34,457 bases of DNA from Gemmatimonadaceae bacterium (GCA_019745365.1 JAIETI010000128.1:1-34457), one strand, 5' to 3'; counted from the stretch's first letter, positions 1 to 9,224 are shown. The notes: generated by a model from the sequence alone, not told the origin. Made by a program: numbers and translations.

Positions 1-1299
1 GAGAAGGACGCGGCGTCGATGGACCGCCGCACGGCACTCGAAAAGGAGCTGGCCGAGTCGCGCGAGCGGAGCGCGGGGATGAAGGCGCAGTGGCAGTTGG
101 AAAAGGACGCGCTCGGCAATGTCGGCAAGCTCAAGCAGCAGATCGAGGAGGCGCGGACCGACGCTGAGCGTGCCACCCGAGCGGGCGATCTCGGCAAGGC
201 GGCGGAGATCCAGTACGGCACCGTCCCGCAGCTCGAGCAGAAGCTCAAGGACACGGAAGCGCGGCTCTCCAGTCAGCAGGAGGGCGGGGCGAAGTTCTTG
301 AAGGAGGAGGTCGGCGCCGACGACATCGCGGAGATCGTCGCCAAGTGGACCGGGATCCCGGTCTCGCGGATGCTCGAGAGCGAGCGCGAACGGCTCACGC
401 GACTCGATCAAGAGCTCGCGCGACGTGTCGTGGGGCAGCCGGAGGCGGTCCGTGCGGTCGCCGACGCGGTGCGCCGCTCCCGCGCCGGGTTGCAGGACCC
501 CAACCGTCCGATCGGGTCGTTCATCTTCCTCGGCCCGACCGGTGTCGGCAAGACGGAGACCGCGCGTGCGCTCGCGGCGTTCCTCTTCGACGACGAGAAC
601 GCGATGGTGCGCATCGACATGTCGGAGTACATGGAGAAGCACGCCGTCGCACGATTGATCGGCGCGCCACCTGGATACGTGGGCTTCGACGAGGGCGGCC
701 AGCTCACGGAAGCCGTGCGACGGCGCCCATACGCGGTGATCCTCTTCGACGAGATCGAGAAGGCGCATCCCGATGTCTTCAACATCCTGCTCCAGATCCT
801 CGACGACGGACGCCTCACCGATTCGCAGGGGCGCACGGTCGATTTCCGGAACACGGTGATCATCATGACCTCGAACGTCGGGAGCGCGATGATCCTCGAG
901 CGCACCGGCGGCGAGTGGAGCGAGACCGAGCGTCTCGTGACCACGGCGCTCCGCGGCCACTTCAAGCCGGAGTTCCTCAACCGCGTGGACGACATCATCG
1001 TCTTCCACCCGCTGGGCGAGGGGGAGATCGGGCACATCGTGGGGCTCCAGCTGGCGCGAATGGATGCGCTGCTGGCGGAGCGAAAGGTCACGTTGCAGCT
1101 CAGCGATGAGGCCAAGGCCTTCATCGCCCGCGAGGGATGCGACGCAGCGTTCGGCGCGCGGCCACTCAAGCGCGCGATTCAGCGGCTCGTGCAGAACCCC
1201 CTCGCGATGGCGCTCCTCGATGGTCGCTTCAGCGATGGCGACACCATCACCGCGCAGGTGGTCGGCGATCGCCTGGAGTTCGTGCGCGCCGAACGGTGA
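1..1299 (+). CDS. clpB: ATP-dependent chaperone ClpB, C-terminal half (5' cut by window)
   Basis: This is the C-terminal half of the Hsp100 disaggregase ClpB, which with DnaK pulls proteins out of aggregates in the cytoplasm. The frame is open from base 1, so the gene starts upstream; about 432 of the usual ~860 residues are present. Fragment residues 1-105 are charged and helical, matching the end of the coiled-coil middle domain. The second AAA+ module follows: Walker A GPTGVGKT at 178-185, Walker B VILFDE at about 246-251, the pore-loop region GAPPGYVGFDEGG, and sensor-2 motif GARPLKRAIQ near the C terminus. The Walker residues are intact, so NBD2 should be active. ClpA/ClpC are less likely because of the coiled-coil region and the lack of a ClpP-binding loop. 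The stop overlaps the GTG start of the next gene by 4 bases. Confidence 0.96.
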   Translation, partial: EKDAASMDRRTALEKELAESRERSAGMKAQWQLEKDALGNVGKLKQQIEEARTDAERATRAGDLGKAAEIQYGTVPQLEQKLKDTEARLSSQQEGGAKFLKEEVGADDIAEIVAKWTGIPVSRMLESERERLTRLDQELARRVVGQPEAVRAVADAVRRSRAGLQDPNRPIGSFIFLGPTGVGKTETARALAAFLFDDENAMVRIDMSEYMEKHAVARLIGAPPGYVGFDEGGQLTEAVRRRPYAVILFDEIEKAHPDVFNILLQILDDGRLTDSQGRTVDFRNTVIIMTSNVGSAMILERTGGEWSETERLVTTALRGHFKPEFLNRVDDIIVFHPLGEGEIGHIVGLQLARMDALLAERKVTLQLSDEAKAFIAREGCDAAFGARPLKRAIQRLVQNPLAMALLDGRFSDGDTITAQVVGDRLEFVRAER

Positions 1300-2231
1300 G
1301 CGCACCGCGGCGGGTGCTCGGCGTCGCGCTGCTCGCGATGGGCTGCGGCGGTGCGGCGCCGTCAGCGACGTCGGCGCCAGTCGATTCGCTCGCCGTCGGC
1401 GTCCCGATCACGGATACGAACGGCTGGGTGGAACTCACCCTCGGCACCGCGCCGCTCGTGCTCGTGGCGCCGCATGGGGGTTCGATCGCGCCAGCCTCAC
1501 TCGCGGATCGATCCTGCGCCGTGTGCGTCACCGGCAATGATGCGAACACGCAGGACCTCGCGCGCCGCATCGTCGAGTCGTTCGCACAGCGCACTGGTCG
1601 GCGACCACAGTTGGTGGTGAACCGACTCGACCGCGCCAAGTTCGATGCGAATCGTGACCGCGACGAGGCCACGGGTGGGGCACCAGTGCTCTTCGACACC
1701 TGGGCCACCTTCCATCGGTTCATCGATTCCGCCTCGGCACGCGCGGTGCGCGCGGGGAACGGTCGGGCACTCCTCCTCGATCTGCACGGGCACGCGCATC
1801 CCATCGCGCGGATTGAGCTCGGGTACTTGCTGAGCGAGTCCACGTTGCGGGCGAGCGACGCCACGATCCAGGCCGCGCTCACGCAGTCGTCGATCGCACG
1901 ACTAGTCGTCGATCGGCGGAGCGGGGACGACCCCCTCACGGTGCTGCGCGGGGCGACGAGCTTCGGCGGCGCGCTGGCGGCCGCCGGCTACGCCGCCGTC
2001 CCATCACCGACGGCGCCCGCACCGCTCGTCGGTGAGCCATTCTTCGATGGCGGGTACAACACGCAGCGCCACGGGTCGCGCGCGGGAGGCGTCGTCGATG
2101 CGATCCAACTGGAGCATCCCTTCCCGGGGCTCCGCGACTCGGCAGCGAATCGGCAGCGCTACGCGGATTCACTTGCGGCCATCACCGTGCGCTTTCTGCA
2201 GCGGCAGTACGGTTGGACTCCCGCGCGCTGA
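1296..2231 (+). CDS. N-formylglutamate amidohydrolase-like lipoprotein
   Basis: A 311-residue protein starting at a GTG that overlaps the clpB stop (GTGA). The frame extends further upstream, but only inside clpB. The N terminus has a basic and hydrophobic stretch ending in LLAMGC, a possible lipobox that would anchor the mature protein at a membrane. The body has the features of N-formylglutamate amidohydrolase/zinc carboxypeptidase-like folds: VAPHGG near residues 57-62, NRLDR-F-ANRD near 109-121, and LLDLHGHAH near 158-167, where the histidines and acidic residues would bind zinc. The family hydrolyses N-formyl-glutamate or related amides, but no histidine-degradation genes are nearby and secretion is unusual for that role, so the substrate is unknown. 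Coupling to clpB may only reflect the compact genome. Family fairly sure, function open. Confidence 0.7.
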   Translation: MSAPRRVLGVALLAMGCGGAAPSATSAPVDSLAVGVPITDTNGWVELTLGTAPLVLVAPHGGSIAPASLADRSCAVCVTGNDANTQDLARRIVESFAQRTGRRPQLVVNRLDRAKFDANRDRDEATGGAPVLFDTWATFHRFIDSASARAVRAGNGRALLLDLHGHAHPIARIELGYLLSESTLRASDATIQAALTQSSIARLVVDRRSGDDPLTVLRGATSFGGALAAAGYAAVPSPTAPAPLVGEPFFDGGYNTQRHGSRAGGVVDAIQLEHPFPGLRDSAANRQRYADSLAAITVRFLQRQYGWTPAR

Positions 2232-2308
2232 TGTGCTGAGACCCTAGCGCCGCGCGGTGCAGAGCGAGAAAATCGAGGGTCGTCGTTCTCCCCCACGAGG
2301 CCCTCCCG

Positions 2309-5300
2309 ATGCTCTTCCGTGCGCTCCCATTGCTCGCGTTTCCCGCGCTCGCGCTCACCGCGCAGGGTGCCAAACCGAAGACCGCGCCCGCTACACCCGC
2401 GCGTGCGGCGCTCCCACTCGACTCCGCGTTGAATGCCCTCGCGGTGCGTGCGATCGGCCCGGCGAATATGCACGGGCGCTCCACCGACATCGAAGGGGTG
2501 CCGGGGAATCCGAATCTCGTATACGTGGGCACGGCCGCGGGTGGCATCTGGAAGACCACCAACGGCGGCACCACCTGGACGCCGATCTTCGACAAGGAGC
2601 GCACGCTCTCCATCGGCGACCTCGCGCTCGAGCCCGGCAACCCCGAGGTGATCTACGCGGGCACCGGCGAAGGCAACCTCCGCAACTCCATCTCCTTCGG
2701 GCAGGGCGTCTTCAAGTCCACCGACGGGGGCAAGACATGGAAGCACCTCGGCCTCACCGACACGCGACAGATCACCCGCGTCCTCGTGAGTCCTGCCGAC
2801 CCCAAGCGCGTCTACGTCTGCGCCTTCGGACATATGGGTGGCCCGAACGCCGAGCGCGGCGTGTTCATGAGCGAGAACGGCGGTGACTCATGGACCAAGG
2901 TGCTCTACCTCGATGATCGCCACGGCTGCTCCGATCTCGATGTCGATCCGTCGAACCCGAACATCCTCTACGCCGGGCTCTGGTACTTCGACCGCAAGCA
3001 GTGGGATCACAAGTCCGGCGACACGCTCGGCGGCATCTGGCGCACGGTCGACGGTGGCAAGAGCTGGTCGAAGCTGACCAAGGGGCTGCCGAAGCTCGCG
3101 GGTCGCATTGGCGTGAAAGTCGCGATGTCGCAGCCGAGCACCGTGTACGCGGCGATCGAGAGCAATGATGGCATCCTCTTCCGCTCGGATGACAAGGGCG
3201 ACACGTGGACCGCGGTGCAGCGCGATCGCAGTCTGATGTGCCGCGGCTTCTACTACGCCGATCTGCGTGTCGATCCGCAGAACCCGGAGCGCGTGTACAT
3301 GATCGGTTGCTCGCTCTCGATGTCGATCGACGGCGGCAAGACCTTCAAGGGGATCTCCGGCAGTCTTCACGGCGACCACCACGGCATCTGGATCGACCCG
3401 AACGATCCGAAGCGCCTCTGGCAGGTCGATGACGGTGGCATCTACGCGTCCCGCGATCAGGGCGCGACGTGGGAACACTACAACGGCTTCCCGCTGGCGC
3501 AGCTCTATCAGATCACCGCGGATGATCGCGAGCCCTTCTACAACCTCACGATGGGGTTGCAGGACAACGGCAACTGGACGGGGCCGAGCCGCACACGCGA
3601 ACCCACCGGGATCCTCACCGATGATTGGCGCATCGTCAGCTACGGCGACGGCTACTACTCGGTCACGCATCCGCAGAACCCTGATCTCTTCCTGACCGAT
3701 CAGCAGGGTGGGTGGATCTACCGCACCGATATGCGGACGATGGAGCAGCAAGACGTGTCGCCGCAGCCGCGGCGTGCCGACGGCGATCCGGTGGACCGTT
3801 TGCAGTACCGCTTCAACTGGAACGCGCCGATCGTCGCGTCGCCGCACGACGGCAAGGTGGTGTACTTCGGCGCGCAGGTGCTCTTCCGTTCGAAGGACTT
3901 CGGGAGCACGTGGGACATCATCTCCCCCGATCTCTCGAAGAACGAGAAGGACAAGCAGGGCTCAGCCGGTGGCCCGGTGTGGCGCGAGAACACCGTCGCG
4001 GAGTACTACGCGAACATCTACGAGATCGCCGAGTCGCCGGTGAAGCCCGGCGTGATCTGGGTGGGCACGGACGACGGCAACCTCCAGCTCACGCAGGACG
4101 ACGGGAAGACGTGGACGAATCTCACCGCGAATCTCCCCGGTGTCGGGTCGGCGGCGGTGCTCAGCGCGCTGGAGGCGTCGCGCACCAACGCGTGCACCGC
4201 GTACGCTGGGGCCGAGCGGCACCTGATGGACGACTACAAGCCGTACCTGTTCAAGACGACTGATTGCGGCAAGACGTGGACGAACATCGCCGGCGATCTC
4301 CCGCCGATGGCGTATCTGCAGGCGATCCGCGAGGATCGTCGGAATCCGAACCTGCTGTACGCCGGCACAGAGATCGGGCTCTTCGTGTCGTACAACGGCG
4401 GGCAGAATTGGGAACGGCTCGCCCTGCGCGGACTCCCGATCGTGCCGGTCCACGAGATCCTCGTGCATGCGCGCGAGAACGATCTGATCATCGCGACGCA
4501 CGGTCGCGGGGTGTTCATCCTCGACGACGCGACGCCGATCCAGCAGTTCGCCGAGGCGCGTGCCGCCAAGCGCTATCTCTTCCCGATGCGGACCGCGACG
4601 CGGCACAACCGCAAAGGCACGAAGGGCGCGATCGGTGACCGTGAGTTCCGCGGGCCGAACCCGCCGTATGGCGCCGAGATCACCTATTGGCTCGCGGAGA
4701 AGATGGACTCGAGCGCCGCGCTCTCGGTGCAGATCCTCGACGGGGCGGGGAAGGTGATCCGCACGCTCGCGCGTGCGCCGAAGGCGGCGGGGATGAACCG
4801 CATCAGTTGGCCACTCGATGAGGATGGGGCGAAGCCGCGGAGCGCCGCGAACACGGGCTCGACCGACAGCTTCTTCGGCCCCATCACCGGCCCACGGGTG
4901 CTGCCGGGGACGTACACGGTGCGACTGATCGCCGCGGGCGACACGCTCACCCGCCCGGTGACGGTGCGGCTCGATCCGACGCTCGCCGTGAGCAACAGCG
5001 ACCTCGCGGCGCAGGCGGGTGCCGCGCGCGCGCTCCGCGACATGCAGAGTGCGATCAACGACACGCTGCGCGCGCTCGACGCCTACCGCGATCTACTTGC
5101 GGCGCGCAAGAAAGCCGCGGACGCGATCCCGAATGGCGGCGGTGCAGCCGCGTCGAAGGAGCTCGCGCGTCAGTTGGAGACGGTCGACACGCTGATCTAT
5201 CGCACGGTGAAGCCCACCGATCGCCCCTTCTACTCCGAAGGGCCGCGCGTGGCCGATCGGATCGGGGCGCTTTATCGCAACATCGATGGCGGGAATCGGG

Positions 5301-5464
5301 CGCCGACCGCGCCGCAGATGAAGCACCTCGATGAACTCAAGGTCGAGCTGAAGGCGGCGCTCGATGCCGCGGCCGCGCTCCTCGGGCGTCCCATCATGGC
5401 GCTCCCGAATAGCGGCGTAGACCCGCGACGCGTCGCGTCCGCCTCGGGTGCGCCCCCCTCGTGA
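2309..5464 (+). CDS. Secreted BNR/sortilin-like beta-propeller protein
   Basis: A 1051-residue exported protein. It starts with a signal peptide (residues 1-20, MLFRALPLLAFPALALTAQG). Residues about 45-750 carry eleven Asp-box/BNR motifs of the type S-x-D-x-G-x-T-W (for example STDGGKTW, TVDGGKSW, TTDCGKTW), typical of the multi-bladed propellers of sortilin/VPS10-like and 'glycosyl hydrolase' annotated proteins. After the propeller lies a beta-sandwich segment (about 795-880) with a FlgD-like phrase (LSVQILDGAGKVIRTL), then a charged helical C-terminal region of about 140 residues. BNR repeats alone do not imply sialidase activity, and I see no catalytic sialidase set, so the substrate is unknown; binding or cleavage of extracellular polymers is possible. 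A 77-base gap precedes it with only a weak Shine-Dalgarno-like GAGG. Its stop overlaps the tadA start. Confidence 0.85.
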   Translation: MLFRALPLLAFPALALTAQGAKPKTAPATPARAALPLDSALNALAVRAIGPANMHGRSTDIEGVPGNPNLVYVGTAAGGIWKTTNGGTTWTPIFDKERTLSIGDLALEPGNPEVIYAGTGEGNLRNSISFGQGVFKSTDGGKTWKHLGLTDTRQITRVLVSPADPKRVYVCAFGHMGGPNAERGVFMSENGGDSWTKVLYLDDRHGCSDLDVDPSNPNILYAGLWYFDRKQWDHKSGDTLGGIWRTVDGGKSWSKLTKGLPKLAGRIGVKVAMSQPSTVYAAIESNDGILFRSDDKGDTWTAVQRDRSLMCRGFYYADLRVDPQNPERVYMIGCSLSMSIDGGKTFKGISGSLHGDHHGIWIDPNDPKRLWQVDDGGIYASRDQGATWEHYNGFPLAQLYQITADDREPFYNLTMGLQDNGNWTGPSRTREPTGILTDDWRIVSYGDGYYSVTHPQNPDLFLTDQQGGWIYRTDMRTMEQQDVSPQPRRADGDPVDRLQYRFNWNAPIVASPHDGKVVYFGAQVLFRSKDFGSTWDIISPDLSKNEKDKQGSAGGPVWRENTVAEYYANIYEIAESPVKPGVIWVGTDDGNLQLTQDDGKTWTNLTANLPGVGSAAVLSALEASRTNACTAYAGAERHLMDDYKPYLFKTTDCGKTWTNIAGDLPPMAYLQAIREDRRNPNLLYAGTEIGLFVSYNGGQNWERLALRGLPIVPVHEILVHARENDLIIATHGRGVFILDDATPIQQFAEARAAKRYLFPMRTATRHNRKGTKGAIGDREFRGPNPPYGAEITYWLAEKMDSSAALSVQILDGAGKVIRTLARAPKAAGMNRISWPLDEDGAKPRSAANTGSTDSFFGPITGPRVLPGTYTVRLIAAGDTLTRPVTVRLDPTLAVSNSDLAAQAGAARALRDMQSAINDTLRALDAYRDLLAARKKAADAIPNGGGAAASKELARQLETVDTLIYRTVKPTDRPFYSEGPRVADRIGALYRNIDGGNRAPTAPQMKHLDELKVELKAALDAAAALLGRPIMALPNSGVDPRRVASASGAPPS

Positions 5465-5949
5465 TCCCGCAGCCCGGGCCCGCGATGTTCGCCTCGCGCG
5501 AGGCCGAGGATGAGTACTGGATGGGGCACGCGCTCGCGGAGGCCGATGCCGCCGCGAGTGCGGGGGAGGTCCCGGTCGGCGCGGTCGTCATCATCAGCGG
5601 CGCGGTGGTCGCACGCGCGCGGAACGGGATGGTCGCGGGCAAGGACGCCACGCTTCATGCGGAACTCCGAGCGCTGCGCGCCGCGCACTACGCGGTGCAG
5701 GAGTCGCGGCTGACCGGCGCCACGCTCTACGTGACACTGGAGCCCTGCGCCATGTGTGCGGGGGCGCTCGTCCTCGCCCGGGTGGCACGCGTCGTCTTCG
5801 GTGCGTGGGACGACAAGGCCGGGATGGCCGGCTCGGTCTACGATTTGCTCCGGAATCCCCGACTCAACCACCGGCCGGAGGTGCAGGGGGGCGTGCTCGA
5901 AGCGGCCTGCGCCGAGCGATTGACGCGGTTTTTCGCCTCGCGCCGTTGA
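5461..5949 (+). CDS. tadA: tRNA-specific adenosine deaminase
   Basis: A 162-residue cytidine/deoxycytidylate-deaminase-fold protein that converts adenosine to inosine at wobble position 34 of tRNA-Arg(ACG). The zinc site is visible: H66-A-E68, with E68 as the proton shuttle, and P-C96-A-M-C99. The following FGAWDDKAGMAGS phrase matches the TadA family (FGA-D-KAGA-GS) rather than guanine or cytosine deaminases. The GTG start at 5461 overlaps the preceding stop as GTGA; an ATG at 5485 is an alternative start that would remove eight residues outside the domain. The stop overlaps the proposed -35 element of the tRNA-Ser promoter. Placement next to tRNA genes is suggestive, but neither tRNA is its substrate. 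Confidence 0.93.
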   Translation: MIPQPGPAMFASREAEDEYWMGHALAEADAAASAGEVPVGAVVIISGAVVARARNGMVAGKDATLHAELRALRAAHYAVQESRLTGATLYVTLEPCAMCAGALVLARVARVVFGAWDDKAGMAGSVYDLLRNPRLNHRPEVQGGVLEAACAERLTRFFASRR

Positions 5950-5975
5950 CCCCACTCGGTTGCGGTCGATACTTT
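5946..5975 (+). promoter_or_regulatory. Probable promoter of the tRNA-Ser pair
   Basis: TTGACC (5946-5951) and TACTTT (5970-5975) are separated by 18 bases and would start transcription near 5982, just before the first tRNA at 5987. The -35 overlaps the tadA stop codon. TACTTT resembles the TACCTT and TATCTT hexamers proposed as -10 elements at 12593 and 29027. Confidence 0.5.
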
Positions 5976-5986
5976 ACTGGGCTGTT

Positions 5987-6073
5987 GGACAGGTGGCCGA
6001 GTGGCTGAAGGCACCGGTCTCGAAAACCGGCATACCGGCAACGGTATCGAGAGTTCGAATCTCTCCCTGTCCG
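5987..6073 (+). tRNA. tRNA-Ser (anticodon CGA)
   Basis: An 87-base class II tRNA. The acceptor stem GGACAGG (5987-5993) pairs with CCTGTCC (6066-6072), followed by discriminator G6073. The anticodon stem CCGGT/ACCGG encloses loop CTCGAAA with anticodon CGA at 6021-6023, reading UCG. A long variable arm (TACCG-GCAA-CGGTA) confirms serine identity. The T-arm GAGAG-TTCGAAT-CTCTC is intact. CCA is not encoded. Confidence 0.97.
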
Positions 6074-6082
6074 TGCACGACG

Positions 6083-6135
6083 ACGTCCGATGACAGTCGG
6101 ACGTGGGGTTCGCCCCCCGCGTCTGGCTGTCATCG
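6083..6135 (+). other. Structured spacer between two tRNA-Ser genes with competing hairpins
   Basis: The 70-base spacer holds a perfect 8-bp hairpin, ACGTCCGA (6083-6090) with TCGGACGT (6097-6104), then GGGG-TTCG-CCCC (6105-6116), a UUCG-capped hairpin. A third pairing, CGATGACAG (6088-6096) with CTGTCATCG (6127-6135), is 9 bp and excludes the first because they share bases. No U-run follows, so this is not an ordinary terminator. It may help process the tandem tRNA transcript. Confidence 0.5.
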
Positions 6136-6143
6136 CCTCTTTG

Positions 6144-6230
6144 GGACAGGTGGCCGAGTGGTTTAAGGCGCACGCCTGGAAAGTGTGTGTACGTGAAAGC
6201 GTACCGTGGGTTCGAATCCCACCCTGTCCG
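6144..6230 (+). tRNA. tRNA-Ser (anticodon GGA)
   Basis: An 87-base class II tRNA. GGACAGG (6144-6150) pairs with CCTGTCC (6223-6229), with discriminator G6230. Anticodon stem CACGC/GTGTG (one G-U pair) encloses loop CTGGAAA with anticodon GGA at 6178-6180, reading UCC and UCU. The long variable arm TACG-TGAAAG-CGTA marks serine. It shares its acceptor stem and first D-arm bases with the upstream tRNA-Ser, suggesting duplication or shared recognition constraints. CCA is not encoded. Confidence 0.97.
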
Positions 6231-6284
6231 TGTTCGCAGCTGGTCCAATCGCGCGTTCGCGGCCCCCCCGTTATTCTGGCCTGA

Positions 6285-7442
6285 ATGCCTCATCGCACCA
6301 CCACCGGCTCGGCGTTGCAGCGGATCTTCTGGCCGGATCGCGCGCCGGAGCTCACGGATGCCGGAGTCGATGGCGAGCGCGTCGTCGCGCGCGCGCGCCT
6401 CGTCATGGCGTTCGCGGTGGCGGCGGTGCCGATCGTCACCACGATCCGTGAACCGGATCGTCTCGAGAACTACACCGGGCTCGTGGGCGCGGTGTTCGCC
6501 CTCAGCATCGGGCTCGGGCTCTATTGGCTCGCGCAGCGTGGGCGCTACGCCACCTGGCTCGGCTTTGCCACCAGCATCTTCGATGTCAGCGTGGTCTCCG
6601 CGGTGCAGGCCGCCTTCGTGGTGCAGGGGTTCCCCCTCATCGCCGCGAACACCCGGACCACCTTCGCGATCGGGCTCCTCGCGCTCTTCGGCACCGCGCT
6701 CCGCTACGACGGACGCATCTGCGTCGTCGCGGGGACGCTCGCCATCGTGCAATACGGGGCGATCCAGTACTTCGCGCATGAGCAGTGGGTGGCCGGCGGC
6801 CGCTTGGGCGATCTGACGTACGGCACCTACATGGTCGGCGATCAGATCGGGCGATTGATCATCCTCGGCTGTGCTACCGCCCTCGCCGCGATCATCGTCG
6901 AGCGGACGCGGGTGCTGCGTCGCTCCTCGACGCACGATGCGCTGACCGGACTGCAGAACCGCAGCTTCTTCGAGGAACGGTTCGCCGAGGAGCTGCTTCG
7001 CGCCCGTCGCTACGGCCGCCCGCTGGTCGTCGCGATGATCGACGTCGATCACTTCAAGGCGATCAACGACACCTGGACGCACGCGGCCGGCGACGAGGTC
7101 CTCCGCGAGCTGGCCGGGATCTTCCGCGAGGCGATGCGGCGCACCGACATCGTCGCACGGTACGGTGGCGAGGAGTTCGTGATGGCGCTCCCCGAGACCG
7201 AGCTGCAGGAAGCGATCGCCAAGCTGGAGAGTGTGCGCGCGAAGGTCGCCGCCACCGCGATCGTGGTCCCGCGCGTCGCGCAGACGCTGCGGATCACCAT
7301 CACCATCGGCGTCGCCAGCTATCCCGTCGACGCCATGGAGCGGAGCGAACTCGTCCTCACCGCCGACGACCGCCTCCTGCACGGCAAGCGCACGGGCCGC
7401 AACCGCCTCGTCTCCTCGGACGTCCAGGTCCTCTATAGCTGA
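6285..7442 (+). CDS. Membrane-anchored diguanylate cyclase (GGDEF)
   Basis: A 385-residue protein that should make cyclic di-GMP from two GTP. The N-terminal half (about 40-210) has roughly five or six hydrophobic segments and no recognisable sensor motif. The C-terminal GGDEF domain starts near 217 (STHDALTGLQNRSFFEERF) and carries the active-site loop GGEEF at 294-298. An inhibitory I-site RRTD at 285-288 lies five residues before it, so product feedback inhibition is likely. The C-terminal phrase ADDRLLHGKRTGRNR is slightly off the usual AD-ALY-AK-GRN pattern. No Shine-Dalgarno sequence is seen; TATTCT at 6272-6277 lies 7 bases before the ATG, which may mean a leaderless start. It appears monocistronic and ends before a hairpin at 7445. 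Confidence 0.93.
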   Translation: MPHRTTTGSALQRIFWPDRAPELTDAGVDGERVVARARLVMAFAVAAVPIVTTIREPDRLENYTGLVGAVFALSIGLGLYWLAQRGRYATWLGFATSIFDVSVVSAVQAAFVVQGFPLIAANTRTTFAIGLLALFGTALRYDGRICVVAGTLAIVQYGAIQYFAHEQWVAGGRLGDLTYGTYMVGDQIGRLIILGCATALAAIIVERTRVLRRSSTHDALTGLQNRSFFEERFAEELLRARRYGRPLVVAMIDVDHFKAINDTWTHAAGDEVLRELAGIFREAMRRTDIVARYGGEEFVMALPETELQEAIAKLESVRAKVAATAIVVPRVAQTLRITITIGVASYPVDAMERSELVLTADDRLLHGKRTGRNRLVSSDVQVLYS

Positions 7443-7444
7443 CC

Positions 7445-7462
7445 GCGCCAACCCTTTGGCGC
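7445..7462 (+). terminator. Weak hairpin after the diguanylate cyclase gene
   Basis: GCGCCAA (7445-7451) pairs with TTGGCGC (7456-7462) around a 4-base loop, 3 bases after the stop. It is followed by a C-rich stretch rather than a U-run, so it may be a weak or factor-dependent terminator or an mRNA 3'-end stabiliser. Confidence 0.35.
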
Positions 7463-7504
7463 CCCCCGGTGTCTGAGTGAGTGAGCCCTCGAATCACACC
7501 GACC

Positions 7505-7681
7505 ATGACCGTTCTCCCACTGACTGATCCGACCACCGGCGTCCGCGTCCTCGATGACACGGGGCGCGAAGTCGGCACCATCCTCGCTCCACAGGAGCCC
7601 ACCCCCGTCGGCGCAGCCCGCGGGACGGTCTTCCTTTCGCGCTCCGCCCCGACTGAGACCGGGCAGGCTTCCGCGGCCTGA
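7505..7681 (+). CDS. Small hypothetical protein
   Basis: A 58-residue ORF in the gap between the diguanylate cyclase and pyrR. From the ATG at 7505 it reads MTVLPLTDPTTGVRVLDDTG and ends in an Ala/Ser-rich tail. Third codon positions are mostly G or C, as in neighbouring genes, which favours real coding. The central part (VLDDTGREVGTILAP) could form a short beta-hairpin. I recognise no family, signal peptide or membrane segment. A GTG at 7481 would add eight residues; neither start has a clear Shine-Dalgarno sequence. It may instead be the non-coding leader of the pyr operon. Confidence 0.45.
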   Translation: MTVLPLTDPTTGVRVLDDTGREVGTILAPQEPTPVGAARGTVFLSRSAPTETGQASAA

Positions 7682-7685
7682 CCGC

Positions 7686-7720
7686 TTCACCTCCGGCGGG
7701 CCGGACCGCATATTTGGTCC
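7686..7720 (+). promoter_or_regulatory. Putative pyrR promoter with inverted repeat over the -10
   Basis: TTCACC (7686-7691) and CATATT (7709-7714) are 17 bases apart, giving a start near 7721-7723, at the pyrR ATG. The inverted repeat GGACC (7703-7707)/GGTCC (7716-7720) flanks the -10 and could be an operator or an RNA hairpin. No Shine-Dalgarno sequence is present, so leaderless translation is possible. Confidence 0.3.
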
Positions 7721-7722
7721 CG

Positions 7723-8267
7723 ATGCCCGCCGAGCCCACCGTCGTCCTGACCGCCCGCGCCGTTGAGCGCACGGTCCGGCGTATGGCGGACGAGTTGCTC
7801 GAGTTGAACGACGGCATCGAGCGATTGATCCTCGTCGGGATTCAGCGCCGCGGCGTGCAGATCGCAGAGCGGCTCGCCGCCGTGATCGCGGAGCGAGAGG
7901 GACGGGACGTCCCGCGCGGTGCCCTCGACATCACGCTCTATCGCGACGACTTGCAGTCGGTGGGGCCGATCCCGCTCGTCGGGCGCACGGACCTCCCCGT
8001 CGAGATCGACGGCCAAGTGGTCGTCATCGTCGATGACGTGCTCTTCACCGGGCGCACGATCCGCGCGGCGCTCGATGAGTTGGCCGACTTCGGTCGCCCC
8101 GCGCGGATCCTCTTGGCGGTGTTGGTCGATCGTGGCGGACGCGAGCTCCCGATCCAACCGGATGTCGTCGGGAAGACCGTCGACGTGCCGCTTGGGCATC
8201 GCATCGACGTGCTGGTGAGCGCGCTCGACGGGCGCGACGAGGTCGTGCTCGCGCCGGTGAAGCCCGC

Positions 8268-8271
<4 letters not shown>
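7723..8271 (+). CDS. pyrR: PyrR pyrimidine regulator / uracil phosphoribosyltransferase
   Basis: A 182-residue type I phosphoribosyltransferase-fold protein. The PRPP-binding loop [14 protein letters not shown] sits near residues 100-113, and the early phrase [17 protein letters not shown] with SVGPIPL fits PyrR. In Bacillus-type systems PyrR binds pyr mRNA with UMP to promote attenuation, and it also converts uracil plus PRPP to UMP. Here it is followed directly by pyrB (4-base GTGA overlap) and pyrC, the classic operon order. I do not see a PyrR-type anti-antiterminator/terminator leader between 7443 and 7722, so RNA-binding regulation is unproven in this genome. Start at ATG 7723; a TTG at 7714 in the same frame is less likely. 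Confidence 0.94.

Positions 8272-9220
<949 letters not shown>

Positions 9221-9224
<4 letters not shown>

Noticed and set aside
5838..7451. Minus-strand ORF of 537 codons spanning tRNAs and the cyclase
   Set aside because: It runs through two tRNA genes and the antisense of a GGDEF domain, so it is not plausible as a gene.
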